Below, piece by piece: positions 1 to 8,373 of a stretch of DNA of 11,845 nt. How positions within the stretch are numbered: position 1 is the stretch's first letter; each line of letters opens with the position of its first letter. Under the pieces are notes generated by a model. The model had not been told where the DNA came from. It saw nothing but the letters and a program-made list of their open reading frames with translations, and did not search any database. The position numbers and the translations under genes are program-made. The stretch comes from Bacillota bacterium (lineage in GTDB: Bacteria > Bacillota > Clostridia > Christensenellales > Aristaeellaceae), in contig JAEZHK010000001.1 of the NCBI GenBank assembly GCA_023416655.1, positions 1-11,845 on the forward strand, given 5' to 3'.

Positions 1-105
1 TGCCCCGGACCCCGCCAGAGGAGCATGATGCCCCTCTGGACTCCCTCACAATAAGGAGGTGATATTTTCATTATTCAATCCTCTCCGATCGTCGTGCCAT
101 TTCAT
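1..105. other. Window edge: hairpin and orphan Shine-Dalgarno-like sequence
   Basis: No gene can be assigned here. A hairpin spans 15-39 (7-bp stem CCAGAGG/CCTCTGG, one mismatch, then GCA/TGC around TGA) with no T-run directly after it. Bases 53-63 (AAGGAGGTGAT) are an 11-base perfect complement to the usual 3' end of bacterial 16S rRNA, but no ATG lies at a suitable distance. Two + frames end here and could be the tail of an upstream gene: one stops at TAA 52-54, the other at TGA 60-62 (tail EEHDAPLDSLTIRR). The window starts too late to choose between them. Confidence 0.3.
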
Positions 106-276
106 CGTTCCCGGCGACCTGCGCGCCGGGAACGTATCTGTATCCATAACCAGTGCGAACACTGGTGGCGGAAACAATACCTTCAGTCAGTGAGCCGCCC
201 GGAAATTCCAGAGAATTTCAGGCTCACGCAGTTTTCTTCCTTTGCGGTGAAAAGACGCCGTGCGGATTTTCACCGC
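106..276 (+). repeat. Interspersed four-hairpin repeat, copy A
   Basis: Full copy (171 nt) upstream of glnS. H1 is 106-134 (11-bp stem CGTTCCCGGCG/CGCCGGGAACG, loop ACCTGCG). H2 is 140-175: the core ACCAGTG/CACTGGT pairs perfectly, but the outer left arm GTATCCATA has drifted from the right arm GGCGGAAAC. H3 is 190-227 (outer GTGAGCC/GGCTCAC, one-sided GCCCG bulge, inner GAAATTC/GAATTTC with loop CAGA). H4 is 244-276 (GCGGTGAAAA/TTTTCACCGC). Copies B, C and D share the same order, the 14-nt H2-H3 spacer and the 38-nt H3. H4 ends 23 bases before the glnS promoter region. No protein or transposase is encoded. The family was not recognised. Confidence 0.88.
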
Positions 277-298
277 TTCATATTTTACGTCTTCCGGC

Positions 299-327
299 TG
301 TTGATTTTTGGGATGTCGTGCTATAAT
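299..327 (+). promoter_or_regulatory. Sigma-A promoter of glnS
   Basis: A perfect -10 TATAAT lies at 322-327, preceded by TG one base away (319-320), which makes an extended -10. The -35 is weaker: TTGATT at 301-306 gives a 15-bp spacer, or TGTTGA at 299-304 gives 17 bp. The start of transcription should be near 334, leaving a leader of about 26 nt. That is too short for a T-box or other riboswitch in front of glnS. Confidence 0.8.
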
Positions 328-359
328 ATCGTAATCTTAGCGAAACGAGGGGATCGGAC

Positions 360-2066
<1,707 letters not shown>

Positions 2067-2071
2067 CGCCG

Positions 2072-2104
2072 TCAATGAAAATCTGCTTCGCATCTTTTCG
2101 TTGA
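2072..2104 (-). repeat. Fragment (H4 only) of the four-hairpin repeat
   Basis: Only the H4 hairpin is present: TCAATGAAAA (2072-2081) pairs with TTTTCGTTGA (2095-2104). The interior on the - strand, GATGCGAAGCAGA, is identical to that of copy C. In repeat orientation it lies on the - strand, so the glnS transcript meets it first, 5 nt after the glnS stop codon. One pair (T2076-G2100) is a G-U wobble on the + strand and would be a C-A mismatch on the - strand. H3, H2 and H1 do not follow; other hairpins occupy their place. Confidence 0.75.
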
Positions 2105-2112
2105 TTGGATCG

Positions 2113-2261
2113 GCGCAAGCCCTGTGCGCAAGGGCGCACGGCCGGGCTTGCGCGTAAAGCGGTGGCAGCCTGCGGCCGCGCAGGTCGCCCTCCGGCAGCT
2201 TTGATTCGCCCGAAGCCGCTCAAGCGGCTTCGGGCGTAAATGGGGGGACCGCTGTCCCCCC
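2113..2261. repeat. Cluster of strong hairpins between glnS and the MATE gene
   Basis: There are at least four stem-loops in 149 nt. A compound hairpin spans 2113-2153 (GCGCAAGCCC/GGGCTTGCGC outside, GTGCGC/GCGCAC inside). A branched structure at 2156-2202 has closing AAAGC/GCTTT and inner CCTGCG/CGCAGG. A 14-bp perfect hairpin lies at 2207-2236 (left arm CGCCCGAAGCCGCT, 2-nt gap). An 8-bp GGGGGGAC/GTCCCCCC hairpin lies at 2242-2261. These arms do not match H1-H3 of the four-hairpin repeat, although the cluster begins right after an H4 fragment. No coding function is seen. It may be a second repeat type or a composite. Confidence 0.6.
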
Positions 2262-2296
2262 ATCCCCCCGGAAAACGGAACACCGGCTTTTGTTCG

Positions 2297-2318
2297 ATGC
2301 CCGTTCACGGGCATTTTC
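2297..2318 (+). terminator. Terminator-like hairpin upstream of the MATE gene
   Basis: ATGCCCG (2297-2303) pairs with CGGGCAT (2308-2314) around a TTCA loop, followed by a short T-run (2314-2317). It lies about 20 nt before the MATE ribosome binding site. It could end glnS transcription or act as a leaky attenuator, since no convincing promoter is seen between it and the MATE start. Confidence 0.5.
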
Positions 2319-2344
2319 TAACGCGAGAAAAACGAGGTACTTTC

Positions 2345-3763
2345 ATGGCTTCCTTACACAGGGATTTCACCCGGGGCAACATCCTCGGCCACCTGGTCCG
2401 CTTCGGCGCGCCGTTCCTCTTGTCCAGCTTCCTGCAGGCGCTGTACAACGTGACGGACATGGCTGTGGTGGGCAACTTTTCCACAAAAGAAGCGCTGGCG
2501 GGCGTGACCAACGGCGGGCAGATCATGAACGTCGTGGTGATGGTGGTGGCGGGCCTGACGGTGGGCGGCACGATCCTGGTGGGCCATTACTTCGGCGCGA
2601 AGCGGGAGAAGGACGTCTCCGAGACCATCGGCACGCTGTTCACGGTGCTGGCGATGGCGGCGGTGGCGTTCACCATTCTCGTCCTCTCGCTGACCGACCC
2701 GATCCTTCGTTTGATCCAGACGCCCGACACTGTCATGGACGAAGCCCGCGCGTACCTCAAGATCTGCATGCTGGGCAACATCTTCGTGTTCGGATACAAC
2801 GCGGTTTCGGCGGTGCAGCGCGGGTTGGGCGACTCCCGCCGTCCGCTTGTTTTCGTGGCAATCGCCGCTGCGATCAACGCGGTGTTGGACGTCTGGATGG
2901 TCAAAGGGCTAAACATGGGCGCGGCGGGCGCGGCCTGGGCGACCATCATCGCGCAGGCCATCAGCGTCGTGATGGCGGCGTCGTACCTCTCCAGGAACAA
3001 ATTCGTGTTCGACTTCAAGTGGAAGAGCTTTGCGATCCACCCGGAGAAGCTCCGACAGGTTTTCAAGATCGGCCTGCCCAGTTCCGCGCAGTCGCTGGTG
3101 GTCAGCGTGTCTTTCCTGGCGATGACCGCGCTGTCCAACGGCTTTGGCGTATCCGCTTCGGCGGCGGGCGGCGTGGTGGGAAAGCTCAACAGCTTCGCGA
3201 TCCTGCCCATCCTCGCCATCCAGCAGTCCATTTCGGCCATCGCGGCTCAGAACATGGGCGCGGAGCGGCATGACCGCGCGCTGGAAGCGCTCAAGAAGGG
3301 CATCCTGTTCTCGCTGGGGATCGGTGCGGTCGTATTCGCCGCGGTGCAGTTGTTCCCGGCTCAGGTGATTTCGCTTCTGACGGACGACCCGGAGGTGATC
3401 GGGGAGGGCGTCCGCTACCTGCGCGCCTTCAGTTACGACTACCTGCTGGTGCCGTTCGTGTTCTCCTTCGGCGGGCTGGTGATCGCTTCGGGCCACACGA
3501 TGTTCTCGCTGGTGCTGGCGTCGCTCTCATCCCTCATTTTGAGGATCCCCGCCGCGTGGATTCTGTCCAGCCTGATCGGCCTCGCGGGCGTGGGCCTGGG
3601 CGCGCCGATCGCGACACTGGGCTCCAGCTTCCTCGGCCTGTGGTTTGTGCTTTCAGGCCGCTGGCGCGTCAACCGCACGGGCATCCGCGCGCTGGAGGCG
3701 GTAGAAATGGAGGAAGTCGCCGCGGGCTTCCCGCCGGGCAGCGAGGGCGCGACGGAGGAATAG
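2345..3763 (+). CDS. MATE family multidrug/cation efflux transporter
   Basis: Inner-membrane antiporter of the MATE (multidrug and toxic compound extrusion) family, exporting organic cations or drugs in exchange for Na+ or H+. The 472-residue length and about 12 hydrophobic segments fit the family. The N-terminal segment (GNILGHLVRFGAPFLLSSFL, then QALYNVTDMAVVGNF) is the typical first MATE helix of the NorM/MepA-like branch, and the second MatE half begins around residue 235 (RQVFKIGLPSSAQSLVVSV). The substrate cannot be read from sequence. The start ATG at 2345 is chosen over in-frame upstream starts because GAGGT at 2334-2338 sits 6 nt before it and because upstream codons fall in a hairpin-rich region. 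A terminator follows 16 nt after the stop. Neighbours give no clue to the substrate. Confidence 0.93.
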   Translation: MASLHRDFTRGNILGHLVRFGAPFLLSSFLQALYNVTDMAVVGNFSTKEALAGVTNGGQIMNVVVMVVAGLTVGGTILVGHYFGAKREKDVSETIGTLFTVLAMAAVAFTILVLSLTDPILRLIQTPDTVMDEARAYLKICMLGNIFVFGYNAVSAVQRGLGDSRRPLVFVAIAAAINAVLDVWMVKGLNMGAAGAAWATIIAQAISVVMAASYLSRNKFVFDFKWKSFAIHPEKLRQVFKIGLPSSAQSLVVSVSFLAMTALSNGFGVSASAAGGVVGKLNSFAILPILAIQQSISAIAAQNMGAERHDRALEALKKGILFSLGIGAVVFAAVQLFPAQVISLLTDDPEVIGEGVRYLRAFSYDYLLVPFVFSFGGLVIASGHTMFSLVLASLSSLILRIPAAWILSSLIGLAGVGLGAPIATLGSSFLGLWFVLSGRWRVNRTGIRALEAVEMEEVAAGFPPGSEGATEE

Positions 3764-3779
3764 GGTACAGTACACCGCG

Positions 3780-3815
3780 AAATCACGCCCGGTGCTTTTG
3801 CGCCGGGTGATTTTT
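3780..3815 (+). terminator. Intrinsic terminator of the MATE gene
   Basis: AAATCA and CCCGGTGC pair with GCGCCGGG and TGATTT around a TTTT loop, with a 2-nt CG bulge on the 5' side, followed by TTTTTC. It is 16 nt after the MATE stop codon. The strong stem and T-run make this a convincing Rho-independent terminator. Confidence 0.85.
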
Positions 3816-3933
3816 CGGCCTTGGGCGCATACTGGATGGGGACGCTGCGCGCAGCGCTCGACTTTTATGTGGACGTCGGGCCCGAATGGACTCGCAAGCG
3901 CCGCGCGCTTCATCAAAGTGAAGGAATTCCGTC

Positions 3934-3942
3934 TGTTAAAAT
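3934..3942 (+). promoter_or_regulatory. Possible extended -10 promoter for the aminotransferase
   Basis: TGTTAAAAT (3934-3942) resembles an extended -10 element (TGnTATAAT) in the only AT-rich patch (3915-4000) of the 303-bp MATE-aminotransferase gap. No good -35 is found 17 bp upstream. It would give a leader of about 115 nt. The rest of the gap (3816-4066) holds a small CGCTGC/GCAGCG palindrome at 3843-3856, a weak AATCC/GGATT hairpin at 3979-3991, and nothing else that I can support. Confidence 0.3.
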
Positions 3943-4066
3943 TCATTTTATTCGAGAAACTCACGGGGGACTGGCAGGAATCCGCGGGATTTTCATAGAA
4001 TGAATTACGTCGCGCTGCATAATCCGCGCGGAAAACTTGTCAAATGCGTTGAAAGAAGGTAAAAGC

Positions 4067-5266
<1,200 letters not shown>

Positions 5267-5271
5267 AGGCG

Positions 5272-5437
5272 GCATTGAAAATCCGCAAGCGGCTTTTCAA
5301 TGCGAAGGAAAGCTCTGCGGGAGCCTGAAATTCTCTGGAATTTCCGGGCGGCTCCCTGACTGAAGGAAATGTTTCCGCAACCAGTGTGCGCACTGGTTGC
5401 GGAAACTGCGTTCCCGGCGCACAGGTCGCCGGGAACG
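5272..5437 (-). repeat. Interspersed four-hairpin repeat, copy B (inverted)
   Basis: Full copy (166 nt) in inverted orientation, starting 5 nt after the aminotransferase stop codon. Read along + it shows H4 at 5272-5303 (GCATTGAAAA/TTTTCAATGC, inner CCGC/GCGG). H3 is 5319-5356 (outer GGGAGCC/GGCTCCC, inner GAAATTC/GAATTTC). H2 is 5371-5406 (16-bp perfect stem, left arm GTTTCCGCAACCAGTG, loop TGCG). H1 is 5409-5437 (CGTTCCCGGCG/CGCCGGGAACG). Compared with copy C the changes in H2 (CAACC/GGTTG against CCACC/GGTGG) and H4 (GCATTG/CAATGC against GCAATG/CATTGC) are compensatory. Confidence 0.92.
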
Positions 5438-5472
5438 GTTGGATGGTACGACGAGATACGTATGGCGTCTGA

Positions 5473-5495
5473 CGGCGGATCTCAAGGAGCCGCCG
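5473..5495 (+). other. Small GC-rich hairpin
   Basis: CGGCGG (5473-5478) pairs with CCGCCG (5490-5495), with an inner CTC/GAG stem around AAG. No T-run follows. Its role is unknown; it lies between repeat copy B and the terminator. Confidence 0.4.
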
Positions 5496-5523
5496 CAAGC
5501 ATAGAATTTGTGATATTACGTAG

Positions 5524-5563
5524 CAAAGCCCGGGCTTTTGCGATAAGCTCGGGCTTTGTCTAT
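5524..5563 (+). terminator. Probable intrinsic terminator of the aminotransferase gene
   Basis: CAAAGCCCGGGC (5524-5535) pairs with GCTCGGGCTTTG (5547-5558). The single G-T pair is a wobble on the + strand and a mismatch on the - strand, which favours + strand use. It is followed by TCTATGTTATT, a poor T-run. It would end transcripts of the aminotransferase after they pass through repeat copy B. Confidence 0.6.
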
Positions 5564-5585
5564 GTTATTCTGTAAAGTTTTTTGC

Positions 5586-5609
5586 CCCGCTTTTTTTCAA
5601 AAAAGCGGG
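5586..5609. terminator. Hairpin between the converging aminotransferase and ychF genes
   Basis: CCCGCTTTTTT (5586-5596) pairs with AAAAAAGCGGG (5599-5609) with a 2-nt gap. It lies 21 nt after the ychF stop in the - direction, so it is the likely ychF terminator. On the - strand the T-run is inside the 5' arm rather than after the stem, so the classical form is not met. Confidence 0.45.
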
Positions 5610-5630
5610 CCGCCGGAGGCCGTTCCTCCC

Positions 5631-6728
5631 TTACACGTTGAACCTGAACAGCGTCACGTCGCCGTCCTTCATCACGTATTCCTTGCCCTCGCTGCGGACG
5701 AGGCCCTTTTCCTTGCAGGCGGTCATGGAGCCTTCGCGCGCCAGATCGTCGAAGGCGACGATCTCGGCACGGATGAACCCGCGCTCAAAGTCCGAATGGA
5801 TCTTGCCCGCCGCGCCGGGTGCCTTGGTGCCCTTCTCGATGGTCCAGGCGCGGACTTCTTTCGGCCCGGCGGTCAGGAAGCTGATGAGGCCCAAGAGGTC
5901 GTAGCCCAGCGTGACCAGCCGGTCGAGGCCGCTCTTGCCGATGCCCATCTCCTCCAGAAACGCTTTTTTCTCGGCCGGGTCCATCTGCGCGATCTCCTCC
6001 TCCACCCGGGCGGAGATCACCAGCACCTGCGCGCCTTCCTTCTTCGCGACCTCGCGGACCAGATCCACCATTTTCTCCGCATGGTCGTCGCCCGCCAGAC
6101 CGTCCTCGTTGATGTTGGCGGCGTAGACCACCGGCTTGTCGGTCAGCAGGAACCAGTTCTTGACGGCGGCGCGCTGCTCCTTCGTAAGCGGGCAGGTGCG
6201 GGCGCTCTGGCCCGCATCCATGTGCTTTAAGAGCGCCTCCGCCGCGTCCAGCTCGTCCTGCGAACTCTTCTCGCCGTTTTTCACGATCTTGCGGGCGCGG
6301 TCGGCCCGCTTCTGGCAGGTCTCGATATCGGCCAGCAGCAGCTCCGTCTCAATCGTCTCGATGTCCCGGACCGGGTCCACCGACCCCTCCACGTGGATGA
6401 CGTTCCCATCCTCAAAGCAGCGCACCACGTGCACCAGCGCGTCCACCTCGCGGATGTGGGACAGGAATTTGTTGCCCAGCCCTTCGCCCTTGCTCGCGCC
6501 CCGCACCAGCCCCGCGATGTCCACAAACTCGATCACGGCGGGCGTGTATTTCTCCGGGTGGTACATCTCCGAAAGCACGTCAAGCCTCGAATCCGGCACC
6601 GCGACCACGCCGGTATTGGGCTCGATGGTGCAGAACGGGTAATTTGCCGCCTGCGCCCCCGCGGCGGTGATCGCGTTGAACAGCGTGCTCTTGCCGACGT
6701 TCGGCAGGCCCACGACGCCAAGTTTCAT
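5631..6728 (-). CDS. ychF: Redox-regulated ATPase YchF (Obg-family OLA1 type)
   Basis: Universally conserved cytoplasmic P-loop ATPase of the TRAFAC/Obg family that binds ribosomes and is linked to translation and stress responses. 365 residues, normal length. Seen: Walker A GLPNVGKST (7-15), switch II DIAGL (70-74), and NINE (205-208) in place of the GTPase NKxD motif, the known signature for ATP rather than GTP preference. A helical arm follows the G3 region and a C-terminal TGS domain starts near residue 282 (LGLISFLTAGPKEVRAWTI). The start ATG at 6728 is set by AAGGATG about 7 nt upstream and directly yields MKLGVVGLPNVG, the usual N-terminus; an in-frame start at 6788 lies in the promoter. 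Transcribed from its own promoter and convergent with the aminotransferase gene. Confidence 0.97.
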   Translation of the reverse strand: MKLGVVGLPNVGKSTLFNAITAAGAQAANYPFCTIEPNTGVVAVPDSRLDVLSEMYHPEKYTPAVIEFVDIAGLVRGASKGEGLGNKFLSHIREVDALVHVVRCFEDGNVIHVEGSVDPVRDIETIETELLLADIETCQKRADRARKIVKNGEKSSQDELDAAEALLKHMDAGQSARTCPLTKEQRAAVKNWFLLTDKPVVYAANINEDGLAGDDHAEKMVDLVREVAKKEGAQVLVISARVEEEIAQMDPAEKKAFLEEMGIGKSGLDRLVTLGYDLLGLISFLTAGPKEVRAWTIEKGTKAPGAAGKIHSDFERGFIRAEIVAFDDLAREGSMTACKEKGLVRSEGKEYVMKDGDVTLFRFNV

Positions 6729-6759
6729 GGAATCATCCTTTTCATTTGATCTTCCATTT

Positions 6760-6788
6760 ATTATAGACCGTCTTACGCCGGAATGCAA
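6760..6788 (-). promoter_or_regulatory. Sigma-A promoter of ychF
   Basis: On the - strand TTGCAT (6783-6788) and a perfect TATAAT (6760-6765) are separated by exactly 17 bp. Transcription should begin near 6753, about 25 nt before the ychF ATG. This is a textbook housekeeping promoter. It starts just downstream of repeat copy C in the direction of transcription, so ychF and pepC are probably separate units. Confidence 0.88.
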
Positions 6789-6814
6789 CCGCGCGCGAAC
6801 GAACGCAATTCAAT

Positions 6815-6980
6815 CATTCCCGACGACTTGTCGTCGGGAATGCGTTTCCGCCACCAGTGCGCACACTGGTGGCGGAAACATTTCCTTCCGTCAGCGGGCC
6901 GCCCGGAAATTCGTGATAATTTCAGGCCCGCGCAGTTCTCCTACCATGCAATGAAAAGATGCGAAGCAGATTTTCATTGC
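6815..6980 (+). repeat. Interspersed four-hairpin repeat, copy C (best preserved)
   Basis: Full copy (166 nt). H1 is 6815-6842 (13-bp stem, left arm CATTCCCGACGAC, closed by a CTTG tetraloop). H2 is 6844-6879 (16-bp perfect stem, left arm GTTTCCGCCACCAGTG, loop CGCA). H3 is 6894-6931 (outer GCGGGCC/GGCCCGC, inner GAAATT/AATTTC). H4 is 6948-6980 (GCAATGAAAA/TTTTCATTGC, inner TGC/GCA). The H4 right arm overlaps the last codons and stop of pepC on the - strand. H1 differs from copies A and B at paired positions on both arms, keeping the stem intact. Confidence 0.93.
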
Positions 6981-8299
6981 CAGCGCGCCAGCGACCCCAT
7001 CGGATCCCAGGGCTTGAGAACAACCGGCTCCTGATCGTAGAAAGCGCGCTGTTCGTCCGTCATGTACTTCCGGTTGATGACCACCTGGTAGTTGTACTGG
7101 TCGAACCACTCGTCGGTCATGATGTAGTAGCCCTCCTGGCCCCGCTCGTCGGACCAGCTGTTCTCCACCTTCCAGCGGTTGGGCTTGCCGTCTTCGGTGA
7201 GGTTGACGCCCAGGAATACCATGGCGTGGGTCAACATGCTCTCGCCGGTATCGAGGCGCTGCGCCTTGTTAAGGCCGAACGAGACGCCCAGCAGGTTCTG
7301 ATAGTCGAAAGTCTTCATGCCCATGATGCCGCGCTTGCGCATCTGCATCTTGCCCACGTCGCAGCCGAACCACACGGGCTGGCCGTCCTTGAGCTGCGCG
7401 ATGGCGAGGGCCTTCAGTTCGGAGCTTTTCAGGTTCAGGTACTTGACCGCGCGGCCGCCCGCCACGTTGCCCAGGTAGTCCACGGTGTACGTTTTGCCGT
7501 AGGGCTTGTCCGCTGTGGGCGCGTTGATGACGGACACGTAGTCGTCCATCGCCTGGCCCACGTACTTCTCGTAGAACGCGCGGGGGGTGAGCCCACAGTC
7601 CCGGTGGAAGTTTTTGTCCTTGTCGCGATACTCGAAGTCGAAAACCTTCGGCGGCTCGCCCAGGCAGATCACCAGCATCCGGTAGATCTCGCCCAGCATC
7701 TCATCCTTCAGCGCCTGCCTGTCGCCCGTAGCTTCCCGCAGGATTAGCGCGTCCTCGCGGAGCTTCACGGTCAAAAGCCGCACCATGTCGCCGGTGTTGG
7801 AGGAATGATAGGTCTCCGGCATGACGTACTTGGGCACGCAGCCGTACTTGTCCACCAGCGCCGCGAACATGTCCCACTGGCCGCCGTCCTGCATGGGGTT
7901 CTGCAAAAGGAAGTTGACCAGACGGCCGTCCAGCGGCTCTTCGCTTGTCTTGATGACGCTCTCCAGGAAGTAGTTGGCCTTTTCCAGCTTGTCAAAGAAC
8001 ATCTGGTAGTTCTGGGACAGCTCGAAGGTCTTGAGATTGAGCTTCTGCATGATCTCGTAGCGCATGGTGTTGAGCCCGGCGAACAGCCAGCAGCGGCCGC
8101 TGGCGTGCTGGTCGGTGATCTTGCCGCTCTCAAGCTCGATGGAGAAGATCATGGGGTTTTCGACGTCCTCCATGTGGTTCTCCGCGGCGTCCGACACGCC
8201 GTGCTTGACCACCGCGTGCATGCGGAGGGGGTTGACCGGGTCGCTCGCAAAACCCTTTTCAAAGCTGGCCAGAAGTTCCGGGGAGATTGGGCTGAACAT
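6974..8299 (-). CDS. pepC: Aminopeptidase C / bleomycin hydrolase (C1 cysteine peptidase)
   Basis: Cytoplasmic papain-family (C1B) aminopeptidase that removes N-terminal residues from peptides; members of this family form hexameric barrels. 441 residues, normal length. Seen: oxyanion Q64 and nucleophile C70 in QHASGRCWLFAG, catalytic H358 in MLTHAMVFLGV, N380 in WKVENSWSDERG, and the C-terminal arm WDPMGSLA. The start ATG at 8299 has AAGGAG 8 nt upstream. Known members usually end at or just after this MG(A/S)LA segment; here RWQ follows. The last base of the Trp codon, CAA and TGA all lie in repeat copy C, so the repeat appears to have set the C-terminus. It lies downstream of the membrane protein gene, separated by a GC-rich palindrome. 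No clear promoter of its own was seen. Confidence 0.96.
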   Translation of the reverse strand: MFSPISPELLASFEKGFASDPVNPLRMHAVVKHGVSDAAENHMEDVENPMIFSIELESGKITDQHASGRCWLFAGLNTMRYEIMQKLNLKTFELSQNYQMFFDKLEKANYFLESVIKTSEEPLDGRLVNFLLQNPMQDGGQWDMFAALVDKYGCVPKYVMPETYHSSNTGDMVRLLTVKLREDALILREATGDRQALKDEMLGEIYRMLVICLGEPPKVFDFEYRDKDKNFHRDCGLTPRAFYEKYVGQAMDDYVSVINAPTADKPYGKTYTVDYLGNVAGGRAVKYLNLKSSELKALAIAQLKDGQPVWFGCDVGKMQMRKRGIMGMKTFDYQNLLGVSFGLNKAQRLDTGESMLTHAMVFLGVNLTEDGKPNRWKVENSWSDERGQEGYYIMTDEWFDQYNYQVVINRKYMTDEQRAFYDQEPVVLKPWDPMGSLARWQ

Positions 8300-8339
8300 G
8301 GGGGTTTCTCCTTTGTAGATTTATTTTTCTTGGAATGAA

Positions 8340-8366
8340 GAACCGGGCGGCGCGCCGCCCGGCTTC
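8340..8366 (-). terminator. GC-rich palindrome between the membrane protein gene and pepC
   Basis: A perfect 20-base palindrome (8343-8362, half-site CCGGGCGGCG) is flanked by GAA on one side and TTC on the other with one unpaired base. It lies 7 nt after the membrane protein stop codon on the - strand. Only a weak T-rich tail (TTCTTCATTCC) follows, so termination may be partial and pepC may be read through. Confidence 0.55.
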
Positions 8367-8373
8367 GTTTGTA

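Noticed and set aside
277..359. T-box or other riboswitch ahead of glnS
   Set aside because: The promoter leaves a leader of only about 26 nt, and no T-box sequence or terminator/antiterminator pair is seen.
3977..3994. GGAATCC/GGATTTTC hairpin resembling H3 of the repeat
   Set aside because: The similarity covers only the short inner stem, with no outer stem, bulge or neighbouring hairpins; likely chance.
3821..4003. 60-codon frame between the MATE and aminotransferase genes
   Set aside because: TTG start with no Shine-Dalgarno, directly after a terminator, with no recognisable family.
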